From Cryptomeria japonica (taxonomy: Eukaryota > Streptophyta > Pinopsida > Cupressales > Cupressaceae): a stretch of DNA of 64,000 nt. Position numbers and translations under genes: made by a program. The notes beneath the pieces were generated by a model. That model saw only the letters and a list, made by a program, of their open reading frames with translations, made no database searches and was not told where the DNA came from. Location of the stretch: assembly GCF_030272615.1 (NCBI RefSeq), contig NC_081414.1, positions 335,467,427 to 335,531,426 of the forward strand, read 5' to 3'. The stretch's first letter is position 1. The number at the start of each line of letters is the position of its first letter. Of the stretch, positions 1-10,559 are shown in pieces.

Positions 1-2679
1 TTTTCATAAGACAAAGAATCAAATTCCTTAGAACTAGAGGTGTGAGGAGAAGAAGTTTGAGAAGCGGCCACAAAATTATTGCTCATAGGTTCAAGTAAGA
101 CTGATTGATCTCTAGTTTCTTCCTTCTTTTTAACTTTAAGCTATCTAGGAGGAACCCTATACTCACCTACAAAGGTGGGATTAAAATCAAGAGATCCCAA
201 ATCATATTCTACGAGAACCTTCTCAGGATCAAAAGCCTTTTCATGTGTAGATTCAAGTTGAGAAGAATCTTCTTCAAGAACTTCAGACTCATCCAAAGAA
301 TTTTGATTATCAGAGGGTGATGATTCATCCATAGGTATTTTGTTTAAAGAGTCATCACTAGAAGAGGAAGGTTTAGAAGAACTCCCTTTGGAAGTAGATG
401 TTTCCAAACAAGCTTGAAAGTTAGTATCACCTATCAAGGTATATGTCTTATTGTTATAAATAAATTTAACTTGTCTATGCAATGTAGAGGGGACAGCTTG
501 CATACTATGAATCCAAGGCCTCCCTAATAACAAGTTGTATGTTAGATTTCCCGACATAACATGGATAGGAGTAGGCAAAGTAATAGGTCCCACTGTGATG
601 GGTAAGGTGATAATACCTAATGAAGACTTAGCCACATTATCAAAGCCTCGAATGGGATGAGAGTCAGGCTCAATAAGGGATGTATCCACATTCATCTTAT
701 GCAATAGATTAATGCTACACACATTAAGGCCAGAGCCATTATCTACCAGTGTTCATCTTATAGCAGTGTCATTTATGATAACCACAATCATCAAGGGATC
801 ATATTGATGTTGAATTTCACAAGAAGGTAACTCATCTTGAGTAAACACAATTTGAGCTTTAGGATTCATCACAGAGTTAACCAAAGACACTATATTACTA
901 GATGTATTAGGTGGAGGAACATTCAAATCTTTCAAGGCATCTTGTAAAATTCCATGATGAGCGGAAGAAGTTTGGATCAAATCCCAAAGGGATATCTTTG
1001 CCGGAGTAGTTTTAAGTTGTTCTATGAGATCATATTCCTTAACAATAACTTGTGAAATACGTGGAGCTTGCGGAAGAATTGGTTGAGGATTAGGAAGAGA
1101 AACTGGAGTAACAGGAGGAGGATTAGGTTGCCTATTGTTTCTTGTGTTATAGGTATGAGCAATCGCATTATAACTCTCTCTAGTTAGTTGCTTAGCATAC
1201 TCATAAGGGCTCTTAGTAGAATAACCTCCTTGCACAGTAATAATAGGTTTCTTACGAGTGCAAAAAGAATCATTAGCATAACCACCTTGAACAACTAGGA
1301 TAGGCTTATTTAAAGGTTGAGAATTTTGAGAAGGACAAGCACCTTGGACGGTGAAGAGAGGTTTGTTAGGTGTTTCATTCACATGTATCAAATTGATTGA
1401 GGATGGTTCAGAGGAATGAACAAAAGTGTTGGAAGAATTATTGATAGTCTTCTCTTGCACTAAAATCTTATCACGGATTAAATCAATTTTAGGAGAGAGA
1501 CAAGAGGTAGGCATTGATGTTCTAGTAGGAAGAGTAATACTAGGAAAGGTCATATCATCCTTTATCATCAAAGGATCTACATGGGGAATAAACTCTCTAG
1601 GAGAAGGATCAACATTAATCTCTAAAGTCTCACTTTTGAGAGGGAGATCTTTAAAAGAGATGTTAACCATCTTGCTTTGAACTAGGGTATCCTTATGAGT
1701 AGAACCAAGTTGAGGAGAGGGAGATGCTTTATTTTTAGAGGGCAAATAATTGAGATTCAAGGAAGGTGAGAAATTATCAAGGGAGTTTTCAATCTCGATT
1801 TCATCCCCTTTGGCTAGGGTTCTCTCACGGGGTAGAGAATAATCTACACCTTCTTCTAATGGTTCATCCCAAATAGTGAAGTGGTTGAAAGGAATGTTTG
1901 AAGTATTGTTAATTTTGGGAGAGGAGATAACATTGTTTATTAATTCCTCATCCTTAGGAGGGAGAGCATCAATAGATGTGTTAAACTCATCCTCTTTCCT
2001 CAAAATATGTTCAATATGATCTTTAGGGGAGAGGGAATTAAGGAAATTGCTTAAAAATTTCATTTTCTTTCTCTAAGGGATGCTTATGGGTAAGACAAAC
2101 CTTAGGAGAAGGGTAAGCATTTATCATTAATTCATCATCTCTAGTGGGAATTTTGTTGGAAAAGGAAATGCCATCACTAGGAAATGTAGGGATAATGTCA
2201 TCTTCTTTCGCAAAAGGATCCTCATGAAGGGAGTGTTTTTTAGGAGGAACATGAACATATTTCTCCAAAGATTCATGCTTAGGAAGGAGATCTTTGAAAG
2301 AAGTGTTCATAACCTCTTGTTGCACTAACATGCCCCCATTGGAAGGACCAACTTTAGCAAAAAATAAGTCAATGTCCATCAATACCTTTTCACTTAGAGA
2401 GGCATCATGTAGGGAAGGTGAAATAACATTAAGAAAGGTGTTTATGATATCATTCTGTTCCTCTAGGATAGCTAAATAGGAAGGGCACATTTTAGGAGAG
2501 TTGTCAAGATCACTCTTAAAGTTTGCATCCTTAGAGCATGGGAGAGTCTCAAAGGGATTGGTAGAAAATATTTTAGGCACTAAAATGTTGTTATAGATAG
2601 GGGGAAGTTCTTTAAGAGAAGGAAAAATTGAAACAAGGGAAGCTAACCCATTATCACATCTATGAAATGAATGCATCAT
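1..2679 (-). pseudogene. Gag/aspartic-protease-like polyprotein of Gypsy-A1 (broken)
   Basis: Translation from the methionine pair near 2679 gives a long acidic, Ser/Pro-rich region. Three short repeats ending in VQG follow, then a retropepsin-like domain with DNGSGLN (Asp codon at 741-743) and, further on, LGRPWIHSMQAVPS, the usual C-terminal signature of plant retroelement proteases. The frame shifts near 2040-2060 and has stops just before the protease motif (about 752) and near 140, after which coding-like sequence continues to base 1. This copy keeps the C-terminal half of the protease, which A2 has lost. No reverse transcriptase, RNase H or integrase motif is seen in the part present. 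The Gag assignment is inferred from position. Confidence 0.7.
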
Positions 2680-2965
2680 GACAACAATTTTCCTCTTTCG
2701 AATGATAACACATGAAAAATAGAAGGAAATGTTTAATTTTAAGCACTTAGAATGTAGATTTAGAAAATGAAATTTATGATTCAAATGAGTTCCTAAATCA
2801 GATTTGAAATTATTGATCCCAATTAAGCTATCCACAAGTTCAACTTTGAATTGAAAAATTAGGGTTTTAGCAAAAATTTCCTCTAAATTTTTTGAATCTT
2901 GCAAGAAATAAAAACTTGTAAATACAAATTTGAAAATATAAATCAGAATTAGAGAAGATTGGAAT

Positions 2966-2983
2966 TTCACGTCGGGTTCCCCA
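2966..2983 (-). promoter_or_regulatory. Primer-binding site of Gypsy-A1 (tRNA-Trp type)
   Basis: Read on the minus strand, the 18 bases next to the LTR are TGGGGAACCCGACGTGAA. The A2 copy reads TGGTGAACCCGACGTGAA, which is the complement of the 3' end of plant tRNA-Trp as I remember it. A1 differs at one base. Confidence 0.7.
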
Positions 2984-2986
2984 AAA

Positions 2987-4650
2987 TGTGTGGGGGAAAA
3001 AGTGACACTAAGCAAACATGCCCTAATCTCACTTTCAATCACACACTTGTGGAATACGAAAGAGCCTAGAGGTATCACACAATTGGCTACTTCTTTTTGT
3101 GGAAGAGAGAGCCATGGGCTACCTATTAGGATTTCTATTCCTTTGTTCCAATTTGAAAGATAAGATGATGCAAGTTTAATTCCCAACCCCAAAGTGCAAG
3201 TATGAACTAATAACAAGATTGCAGAATTGAACTTAAACTATGGAAAGCTGTAAATAGAAGGACAAGACAAGAATGCAGATGCGTATCTAGAGCTGAAATC
3301 TGAGTGAAAATGTTCGGGACGGGGGCGCGGGCGCCACTATCCTGATTCTGCCCCCAAAACTGCTCCGGAAACTACTATTTTGCACTCTAGGAAACTGTCA
3401 GAAATATTGTCTGTCAGAAGGACCAGGGCGCCCAGCGCCCCTGTCCCAAGGACCAGGGTACCCAATGCCCCTGTCCTGGTAGGATCAGGGTGCCCCACGC
3501 CCCTGGCCTGGTCTTTTGCTCTGAAACTTGGTGTGAAGTGTTGTCTCGGCCTGCTTTTCTCGGATCTGCAACTTGCGACGTCATCCGAATCCCAAAACCT
3601 GCACTTATATCTGAAAAGGGTATGGTGGGCGGCTATATAGGGTTTTGCCTTAGTCAAGCCCCTACTTCGGTGATTTCAACCTCCACGAATAGCCAATTTG
3701 TATTGTAAAAAGTATTGTGTGTGCAGACCTTGTGTGTGTGCAAGATCCTAAAATGCAAGTAAGCAAACTAGAGCAACCTAGAAAGTAAACCCTAATTGCT
3801 TGTAAATGATAATGTAAATGCTCCAAATCAAGATGCAAAGTGATCTAAAGCATGGATACAAATGATATAATGAGGCTTATGCAAAGACATGAAAACAACA
3901 TGAAATCATACCCAACCCCAAGGGAGGGGTACAAGCCAATCTTTAGTCGGTAATCCCCTATTGCTCTTCAATGTCTTCAAAGCCCTAAATGAATGAATGA
4001 AATTGATGAATGCTTGATGGATGGATGTTGATTGTTGTTAAAATCTTCAAAGATCTGCTCTTTCGCTGCATATAAGGCCCCTGAAACTCCAATCCGGATC
4101 CTTTCAAATGAAGAAAGGGAACTCTTATATATGAAACCCTAGGTCTTAATTTCAACTTTTGGCCGACCTAGAGATTGAATCTCCCACCAATTTCTTGGGG
4201 TTAAGCTTTATTTTATGATTGGATTGCGCTCCTAAAATTTCGGGAAAAATGTCCGGGACCATGTGCACTCCGGGTGCCATGGTCCTGACAACTTTTCACC
4301 AAATTTTCAGGGCCGTCGGATATGATGATTTTAGAGAGAATCCCAAAGTTACAGGTGATTTTGAGATGTTTTGACCCCCAAAATCAAGCCCCCAAGTTCA
4401 AAATAGGACCTAATTAGGGTTTTTGATTAAATGATGTATTGGAGGAATAAATGAAAAGGGCACACTTTAATGAAAGGGCCCAACTTTATGATATGGGAGA
4501 TGATAAAATAGAACCTTAGACCTAATTAATTTAATTAATTAAGTGCTAAAGGGCAAATGTAATGCAAAATGCAAAATGCGCCAAGGCAGGTGCTAAACTA
4601 GGTGTGAAATTGTACCACCCTAGCAAGTGCGTACAATTTACGACGCTACA
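2987..4650 (-). repeat. 5' LTR of Gypsy-A1
   Basis: The LTR runs on the minus strand from TGTAGCGTCGTAAA (complement at 4637-4650) to the end by the primer site. It matches the A2 LTRs in opposite orientation. It contains the hairpin motif at 4254-4288 and a GC-rich block of three 'ggaccagggcgc...' modules at about 3418-3512. Short open frames inside it are chance frames. Confidence 0.85.
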
Positions 4651-4818
4651 CCCATATATCTTGAAACATGTGAAGTCATTATGGATATACCAATCTCCCT
4701 AGTTATGATTCACTATCTTTCTATCATCAAAATCTTTAAGTCTTAAAAATCTTTTAATATCATCTAAAATTGATCCATCACAAGGAAATCCATACATCCG
4801 ATAAATTGGCTTTACTAT
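4651..4818 (-). pseudogene. FamX fragment between the two Gypsy-A elements
   Basis: The 168-bp spacer between the head-to-head LTRs is coding-like on the minus strand. It includes FLRLKDFDDRKIV, one stop, then GDWYIHNDFTCFKIYG, which aligns with FLRPKEFAEDIKIV and GDIYLYPVSTIFRVFG in the FamX pseudogene at 50770-54349. Removing A2 and one copy of its ACTAT target duplication joins this segment in frame to the FamX fragment at 12204-13215. The spacer is therefore the interrupted host gene. The rest of the gene would lie left of A1, outside the window. Function unknown. Confidence 0.7.
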
Positions 4819-6422
4819 TTTATCGTCGTAAATTGTACGCACTTGCTAGGGTGGTACAATTTCACACCTAGTTTAGCACCCGCCTTGGCGCATTTTGCAT
4901 TTTGCATTGCATTTCCCCTTTAGCACTTAATTAATTAAATTAATTAGGTCTAAGGTTCTATTTCATCATCTTCCACATCATAAAGTTGGGCCCTTTCATT
5001 AAAGTGTGCCCTTTTCATTTTATTCCTCCAATACATCATTTAATCAAAAACCCTAATTAGGTCCTATTTCGAACTTGGGGGCTTGATTTCGGGGGTCAAA
5101 ACATCTCAAAATTACTTGTAACTTCGGGATTCTCTCTAAAATCATCATATCCGATGGCCCTGAAAATTTGGTGAAAAGTTGTCGGGACCATGGTGCCCGG
5201 AGTGCACATGGTCCCGGACATTTTTCCTGAAATTTTAGGAGTGCGATCCAATCATAAAATAATGCTTAACCCCAAAAAATTGGTAGGAGATTCAATCTCT
5301 AGGTCGGCCAAAGGTTGAAATTATGACCTAGGGTTTCATATATAAGAACTCTCTTTCTTCATTTGAAAGGATCAGAATTTTGGCTTTCAAGGACCTTCTA
5401 TGCAGTGAAAGAGCAGATCTTTGAAGACTTTAACAACATTCAACATCCATCCATCAACCATTCATCCATTTAGGGCTTTGAAGATATTGAAGAGCAATAG
5501 GAGATTACCGACTGAAGATTGGCTTGTACCCCTCCCTTGGGGTTGGGTATGATTTCATGTTGTTTTCATGTCTTTGCATAAGCCTCACTATATCATTTGT
5601 ATTCATGCTTTAGATCACTTTGCATCTTGATTTGGAGCATTTACATTATCATTTGCAAGTAATTAGGGTTTACTTTCTAGGTTGCTCTAGTTTGCTTACT
5701 TGCATTTTAGGATCTTGCACACACACTACTTTTACTTGGCTATTCGTGGAGGTGGAAATCACCAAAGCGGGGGTTTGACTAAGGCAAAACCCTATATAGC
5801 CACCCACCATACCTTTTCAGATATAAGTGTAGGTTTCGGGATTCGGACGATGTCGCAAGTTGCAGATCCGGGAAAAGCAGGCCGAGACAGTACTCCACAC
5901 CAAATTTCAGAGCAAAAGACCAGGACAGGGGCGTGGGGCACCCTGGTCCTACCAGGACAGGGGCGCAGGGTGCCCTGGTCCCTCTGTCAGACAACAGTTT
6001 TAGCATTTCTGACAGCTTTTCAGGTTGCAAAACAACAGTTTCAGGAGCAGTTTCAGGGGCAGAATCAGGACAGTGGTGCCCTCGCCCCCGTCCCGAACAT
6101 TTTCACTCAGATTTTAACACTGGGTATGCATTTGCATTCTTGTCTTGTCCTTGTGTTTACAGCTTTCCATTATTTAAGTTCAATTCTGCAATCTTGTTAT
6201 TAGTTCATACTTGCACTTTAGGGTTAGGGATTGAACTTGCATCATTCTATCTATCATTTGCAACAAAGGAATAGAAATCCTAATAGGTAGCCCGTGGCTC
6301 TCTCTTCCACAAAAAGAAGTAGCCAATTGTGTGATACCTCTAGGCTCTTTCGTATTCCACAAGTGTGTGATTGAAAGTGAGATTAGGGCATGTTTGCTTA
6401 GCATCACTTTTTCCCCTACACA
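4819..6422 (+). repeat. 5' LTR of Gypsy-A2
   Basis: About 1.6 kb, direct repeat of 10560-12198. It ends CCCCTACACA, three bases before the primer site. It holds a hairpin with a perfect 10-bp stem at 5183-5216 (CGGGACCATG ... CATGGTCCCG) and GC-rich modules at about 5921-5985. The promoter is expected here, but I could not place a TATA box or start site with confidence. Confidence 0.88.
5183..5216 (+). promoter_or_regulatory. LTR hairpin motif, perfect 10-bp stem
   Basis: CGGGACCATG and its exact inverted repeat CATGGTCCCG flank a 14-base loop. Related copies occur at 4254-4288, 10923-10975, near 20839, 27137, 33388 and 40018 (LTRs), and near 26345, 38590 and 39215 (leaders) of both Gypsy families. 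Function unknown; conservation across families suggests it matters to the element. Confidence 0.6.
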
Positions 6423-6425
6423 TTT

Positions 6426-6443
6426 TGGTGAACCCGACGTGAA
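6426..6443 (+). promoter_or_regulatory. Primer-binding site of Gypsy-A2 (tRNA-Trp type)
   Basis: TGGTGAACCCGACGTGAA lies three bases after the 5' LTR. It is complementary over all 18 bases to the plant tRNA-Trp 3' end as I remember it. Confidence 0.75.
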
Positions 6444-6735
6444 TTCAAATCTTCTCTAATTCTGATTTATATTTTCAAATTTGAGTGTTGATGCTATTTA
6501 CAAGTTTTAATTTCTTGCAAGATTCAAAAAAAAATTTAGAGGAAATTTTTGCTAAAACCCTATTTTTTCAATTCAAAGTTGAACTTGTGGATAGCTTAAT
6601 TGGGATCAATAATTTCAAATCTGATTTAGGAACTCATTTGAATCATAAATTTCTAAATCTACATTCTAAGTGCTTGCATTGAACATTTCCTTCTATTTTG
6701 CATGTGTTATCATTTGAAAGAGGAGAATTGTTGTC

Positions 6736-8901
6736 ATGATGCATTCATTTCATAGATATGATAATGGGTTAGCATCCCTTGTTTCAATTTTTCCTTCTCC
6801 TAAAGAATCTCCCCCCATCTATAACAACATTTTAGTGCCTAAAAGAGTTGCTACCAATCCCTTTGAGACTCTCCCATGCTCTAAGGATGAAGACTTTAAG
6901 AGTGATCTTGACAATTCTCCTAAAATGTGCCCTTCCTATTTAGCTATCCTAGAGGAAGAGAATGATATCATAAACACCTTTCTTAATGTTACTTCACCTT
7001 CCCTACAAGATGCCTCTCTAAGTGAAAAGGTATTGATGGACATTAACTTATTTTCTGCTAAAGTTGGTCCTTCTGATGGGGGCATGTTAGTGCAACAAGA
7101 GGTTATGAACACTTCTTTCAAAGGTCTCCTTCCTAAGCATGAATCTTTGGAGAAATATGTTCATGTTCCTCCTTAAAAACAATGCCTTCATGAGGATCCT
7201 TTTGTGCAAGAAGATGACATTATCCCTACATTTCCTAGTGATGGCATTTCCTTTTCCAACAAAATTCCCACTAGAGATGATGAATTAATGATAAATGTTT
7301 ACCCTTCTCCTAAAGTTTGTCTTACCCATAAGCATCCCTTAGAGAAAGAAGATGAAATAATAAGCAATTTCCTTAATTCTCTCTCCCCTAAAGATCATAT
7401 TGAACATATTTTGAGGAAAGAGGATGAGTTTAACACATCTATTGATGCTCTCCCTCCTAAGGATGAGGAATTAATAAACAATGTTATCTCCTCCCCCAAA
7501 ATTAACAATACTTCAAACATTCCTTTCAACCACTTCACTATTTGGGATGAACCATTAGAAGAAGGTGTAGATTATTCTCTCTCCCTTGATAATTTCTGAC
7601 CTTCCTTGAATCTCAATTATTCTCCCTCTAAAAATAAAGCATCTCCCTCTCCTCAACTTGGTTCTACTCATAAGGAAACCCTAGTTCAAAGCAAGATGGT
7701 TAACATGTCTTTCAAAGATCTCCCTCTCAAAAGTGAGACTTTAGAGAGTAATGTTGATCCTTTTCCTAGAGAGTTTATTCCCCATGTAGATCCTTTGATG
7801 ATAGAGGATGATATGACCTTTCCTAGTATTACTTTTCCTACTAGAACATCAGTGCCTACCCCTTGTCTCTCTCTTAAAAAAGATTTAATCCATGGTAAGA
7901 TTTTAGTGCAAGAGAAGACTATCAATAATTCTTCCAACACTTTTGTTCATTCCTCTAAACCATCCTTAATCAATTTGATACATGTGAATGAAACATCTAA
8001 CAAACCTCTTTTCACTGTCCAAGGTGCTTGTCTTTCTCAAAATTCTCAACCTTTAAATAAGCCTATCTTAGTGGTTCAAGGTGGTTATGCTAATGATTCT
8101 TTTTGCACTCCTAAGAAACCTATTATTACTGTGCAAGGAGGTTATTCTTCTAAGAGCCCTTATGAGTATGCTAAGCAACTGACTAGAGAGAGTTATAATG
8201 CGGTTTCTCATACCTATAACACAAGAAACAATAGGCAACCTAATCCTCCTCCAGTTAGCCCAACTTCACTTCCTCCTTCCCAACCTATTCTTCCGCAAGC
8301 TCCACGTATTTCACAAGTTATTGCTAAGGAATATGATCTCATAGAACAACTTAAAGCTACCCCTGCTAAGATATCCCTTTGGGATTTGATCCAAACTTCT
8401 TCCGCTCGTCATGAAATGTTACAAGATGCCTTGAAAGATTTGAATGTTCCTCCACCTAATACATCTAGTAATATAGTGTCTTTGGTTAACTCTGTGATGA
8501 ATAATAAAGCTCAAATTGTGTTTACTCAAGATGAGGTGCCTACTAGTGAAATTCAACATCAATATGATCCCGTGATGATTGTGGTTATCATAAATGACAC
8601 TTCTATAAGACAAACACTGGTAGATAATGGCTCTGGCCTTAATGTGTGTAGCATTAATCTATTGCATAAGATGAATGTGGATACATCCCTTATTGAGCCT
8701 GACTCTCATCCCATTCGAGGCTTTGATAATGTGGCTAAGTCTTCATTAGGTATTATCACCTTACCCATCACAGTGGGACCTATTACTTTGCCTACTCCAA
8801 TCCATGTTATCTCTTGTTCCTATGGGGACAAGAGTGATTTCATACATCTCTTCTTTTTATGGTTAAAATTTCCCTTTGGGGTAATAGTGTGGAAATATTG
8901 A
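6736..8901 (+). pseudogene. Gag/protease-like polyprotein of Gypsy-A2 (two stops, truncated protease)
   Basis: One reading frame runs from MMHSFHRYDNG to 8901 with only two internal stops, at 7174-7176 and 7597-7599, and no frameshift. The N-terminal 400 or so residues are acidic and Ser/Pro-rich. Three repeats of the type KP-[LI]-x-V-QG-[AG] follow (about 8000-8150), then a Pro-rich stretch and DNGSGLNV (Asp codon 8623-8625), the retropepsin active-site motif. After about 8811 the frame leaves the homology with A1: the second half of the protease is replaced by unrelated sequence that soon stops. Even intact this copy could not give a full protease. Confidence 0.72.
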
Positions 8902-10544
8902 TCATCTTTTCTTTAGAATCCTCTTTTCCTAGATATGGGAGAAGATGTGTATTCTCTTTCTTATCCTACCCACTTCTTGTGAGGAGCATTTTACATACAC
9001 TAATGTCTTGCTTGCATGAACTCATGTGAGTATGTAGTACATTTTGCTTATGTCTAAATCTCTCCCTAGAAGATTGTGTAAGTCCTTCTCATTGTCCTTA
9101 TCCTTGGGAGGCAATGACCTTTCCTTGTTTTTATCTAAGGATCCACCTTTTCCTATTTCGTGGATGGTGGGAACTTTATTACTTGATGTTATTCCTTGTA
9201 TGCATTTGTTGTTGTTTGTTCAAGGATTCTCTCTTACAAGAGGTGTAAGTCCTTGACTACAACCTCTTTTGCACTTGGTAAAATAAATCCATAATGAATT
9301 CACTCTCCCAATTGGGTCAAAAGGAGCGTCATCCTTCATTAAGAATCACTTTCACCTCGCAAAAGAAGGAAGTATTGCATTCTTATTCTCTTCTTTGTCT
9401 TATTCTAGAAGATGTTATATTTGTCTAAGACAATTCCTCTCGGGGATAGGTGTCTTTTGTACAAAGATCTCTTCTCCTCTAAGGATCTCCTTTACACATA
9501 TTACAAGATATCCCTTTTCAACTATCTTATCCTTGCTTAAAGAGTGTAAAACTCTCTTGCTTGGATCTATGACATTGTTGCATTTTTGGGGTATCTTCTT
9601 TTGTGATGAAGGTAGGTATCCTTGTTCTACTTTTCTTATGACATAAACATTACACTTTTTGAGTAATGGGTCATTCTCAGAACCAGAGCACAGACTCTTA
9701 GAGCGAGATGTCTCCATTTTTCTTTTATGCAAGGTGATTATTCTCGGAACCAGAGCACAGACTCTTAGAGCGAGATGTCACGCTTTTGTACTATACATAT
9801 ACAGGTTGTAGCATACTCGGGCATAGACTCCTATGAGGGATTCTAACCTCCCTTACACACACATGCACGAGGTTGAGTGGAACTAGCAGCATAAGGCTAG
9901 ACTTTCTCACTCTCCTCCCTTACATGGATCACCTAGACAGACTCTAGGGGCTAGTTTTCCATGTCCTTTTTCCCATGGATCACCTAGACAAGATCTAAGG
10001 GTGAGAAGTCCATGTTTTCTCTCTCACTATTCTTCTCATGGATCACCAATGTGTGTATTCATGCTTTTTTCCTTTCTTTTCTTCTGTTTACATTTTGTTT
10101 CCATTTACATCCTTCATCTTGTGTTAGAGGACTCTCAAATCCTCACACTCTTTGTTCTGTTGGAATTGAGATTTAGTCCTCTTTCTTACCAAATTATTCT
10201 CCATTAGTTTTTGATCTCATATCAAATCTTCTTGTGAGCATTTGCCATCAATATTCTTTAACAATTCGAAGTGGTAAACATGATACCCTGTTTCAACTCA
10301 CTAAAATTAGCGAGCCAAAATAGGGGGGGGCATATAGCTACCCTCGAATTTTCATCACCTTCCTTAGTAAGTATTAGGTGATTTTGTGATCTAACATGTG
10401 TTTTGTAGGGTGCGGTTCCTAACTGTGTACTGCAGATACCGCTGGGGGCTTCGTTCGACAGACTTATGGATATATCCTTTTTCAAATAATGTTTACTTTT
10501 CTGTACTTTAGCTTGCATATGCACATAGTGTTCATATGACTGCT
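8902..10544 (+). other. Noncoding 3' internal region of Gypsy-A2
   Basis: No supported gene; where a Gypsy element would carry RT, RNase H and integrase, no such motif appears in six frames. The plus strand is pyrimidine-rich. A 39-bp direct repeat is annotated separately, and 'atggatcacc(tagaca)' recurs near 9925, 9974 and 10037. Confidence 0.7.
9674..9779 (+). repeat. 39-bp direct repeat pair in Gypsy-A2
   Basis: Bases 9674-9712 and 9741-9779 are nearly identical, each starting TTCTC and ending GCGAGATGTC, with 67-bp periodicity. Noncoding; function unknown. Confidence 0.85.
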
Positions 10545-10559
10545 AAAGTGGGGGCTAAA
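10545..10559 (+). promoter_or_regulatory. Polypurine tract of Gypsy-A2
   Basis: AAAGTGGGGGCTAAA abuts the 3' LTR. The same 15 bases, reverse complemented, abut the 3' LTRs of Gypsy-B1 and Gypsy-B2. Confidence 0.8.

Larger units (their letters stand above)
1..4650 (-). mobile_element. Gypsy-A1, LTR retroelement cut by the window start
   Basis: This is the 5' part of an LTR retroelement read on the minus strand. Its 5' LTR is at 2987-4650, the tRNA-Trp-type primer site at 2966-2983, and the Gag/protease-like frame runs leftward to base 1. The 3' half and second LTR lie outside the window. It is homologous along its length to Gypsy-A2 at 4819-12198 but in the opposite orientation, so the two LTR starts face each other across 168 bp. 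I call it Gypsy-like from the protease and Gag style; no polymerase is visible to prove the superfamily. Confidence 0.85.

Noticed and set aside
3337-3708. Overlapping open frames on both strands with Pro/Arg/Ala-rich products
   Set aside because: They are read through the GC-rich palindrome modules of the LTR and recur at every LTR copy (5779-6274, 11512-11979); composition reflects the repeat, not a gene.
9044-10524. Short frames in the Gypsy-A2 3' internal region as a possible env-like or RT gene
   Set aside because: No RT, RNase H, integrase or transmembrane envelope pattern; the plus-strand pyrimidine bias explains the Phe/Leu/Ser-rich products.
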